A stretch of 64,000 bases of DNA from Anseranas semipalmata. Taxonomy: Eukaryota > Chordata > Aves > Anseriformes > Anseranatidae. Position 1 is the first letter of the stretch, and the number at the start of each line of letters is the position of its first letter. Location: contig VXAA01001141.1 in NCBI GenBank assembly GCA_013399115.1, forward strand, positions 145,234 to 209,233, given 5' to 3'. Both the position numbers and the translations under genes were made by a program. The notes below the pieces were generated by a model. That model was not told the origin of the DNA, did not search any database, and saw only the letters and a list, made by a program, of their open reading frames with translations. Shown here piece by piece: positions 63,251 to 64,000 of this stretch.

Positions 63251-64000
63251 CGGATAGGCTGTTCGTTCTGTGCGTGCGCGGGCTGAGGCTCAGCTCCTTT
63301 CCCTAAATGCCAAGAAAAAGAGGGAAAATACCGATAATCGCGTCTTCCTGGGTATCTTGTATTGGGTTGATCGGGGCTGGGGATGCTCGGCTCCTCCGGC
63401 CTCGCTCCTGCCCTCGGCCGTCGCGGCATCGGCTCGGCTCCGGGCCCCGCGGTGCAGCCCCCGCTTCCCTGCCAAAGTGCCAGTTATTTCAAGGGATGCT
63501 TTTTTTATTTCCTTTTTTTTTTTTTTTTTAATTTTTTAATTTGAAGAGGGGAAGTGATTTGAGCCGCACGGCGGCGTGGGGGAAGAAAGCACCGTCCCCG
63601 CTCTGCCCCCCTGCATGGAGCGAGATGAATTAACCCCCATCGCCGGCTGCAAGGGGCCGGAGCCGTGCTAGGACCGCAGCGGGACGCGGTGGGAAGGCGG
63701 CGACGCTCCCGACGGCAGAAAGTCACCGGGGAAAAGCCTGGAAACGGCCCCAGCGAGCAAGAGCCCGGTGCCTGCNTATATACATATATTATATATATAT
63801 ATATATCTCACAGGATCTAAACTAGCGGTTAGTGATGGGCCCCCCGAAATTGGGGAAAATTGGGTGTTTTAGCAGGTCCCCACCCAGCACAGAGCCGGCG
63901 CCCAGCTGCTCCCCCTCAAGAGTAAATGGCCATTTTGGGGGGCAAAAGGTTAGTTTTCGAAGACGAGCCGTTCCTCGTATCAAGTGAATGTACTTACTAC
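63251..64000. other. Downstream flank, no gene recognised
   Basis: GC-rich sequence with a T-run (63515-63530), one undetermined base (63776) and a TA microsatellite (63777-63806). Open frames on either strand look like chance products of high GC. The next gene is not visible. Confidence 0.7.
63777..63806. repeat. TA microsatellite next to undetermined base
   Basis: tatatacatatatta then (ta)n, directly after the single n at 63776. Probably a sequencing or assembly joint in simple sequence. Confidence 0.9.

Noticed and set aside
1..64000. CRISPR arrays, operons, prophage, endogenous retrovirus with open genes, or an entirely new system
   Set aside because: No regular spacer repeats, no bacterial gene organisation and no viral protein signatures were seen; the window is explained by one animal gene with introns and a few degraded repeats.

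Overview
The window is a stretch of a vertebrate nuclear genome and almost certainly avian. It has long introns with GT/AG boundaries and no bacterial-style operons. A chicken-repeat-1 (CR1) LINE 3' end with its typical ATTCTGTGATTC tail lies at about 55238-55455. The whole window is occupied by one protein-coding gene on the plus strand: the 3' three-quarters of MYO9A, the class IX unconventional myosin that carries a RhoGAP domain. The call rests on reading the spliced product exon by exon. Thirty-three coding exons join with matching phases into one open frame of 6261 nt including the stop, and the product ends in the MYO9A-type terminus NEFMV.

Layout. Positions 1-6724 are intron; the N-terminal Ras-associating-like region, the P-loop and the first half of the motor lie upstream of the window. 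Exons 1-3 (6725-9129) finish the lower 50 kDa part of the motor. Exons 4-8 (13675-26869) encode the class IX loop 2 insertion. Exons 9-12 (30725-33966) encode the actin-binding/SH helix/converter part and the first IQ motif. Exon 13 (34222-34532) carries the other IQ motifs. Exon 14 (35511-37181) is a 1.67 kb tail exon with a coiled coil. Exons 15-22 (38605-49667) are tail linker, including a probable 213-nt cassette exon at 39236-39448. Exons 23-24 (50400-51465) form the C1 zinc-binding domain and exons 25-29 (54444-57549) the RhoGAP domain. A 54-nt probable cassette exon lies at 58611-58664. Exons 31-33 (61120-62307) encode the acidic/coiled-coil C-terminus, followed by a GC-rich 3' UTR.

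Together these describe one motor-signalling protein: an actin-based motor with a light-chain-binding neck whose tail cargo is a Rho-inactivating GAP activity. The RhoGAP arginine finger and the C1 zinc ligands are intact, so the gene looks functional.

I found no second gene, RNA gene, CRISPR array or unusual mobile system. The points most worth a second look concern splicing: two in-frame cassette exons, a strong in-frame upstream acceptor that would add eight residues beside the loop 2 insertion, NAGNAG acceptors, a 104-nt intron inside the RhoGAP domain, and a donor overlapping a stop codon at the end of the giant exon. There are also a perfect AT palindrome, three repeat fragments of different apparent age, and a GC-rich C-terminal end. 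Comparisons with human MYO9A are from memory, not from an alignment. In this annotation exons are numbered within the window, and residue numbers count from the first codon of exon 1 with both cassettes included.
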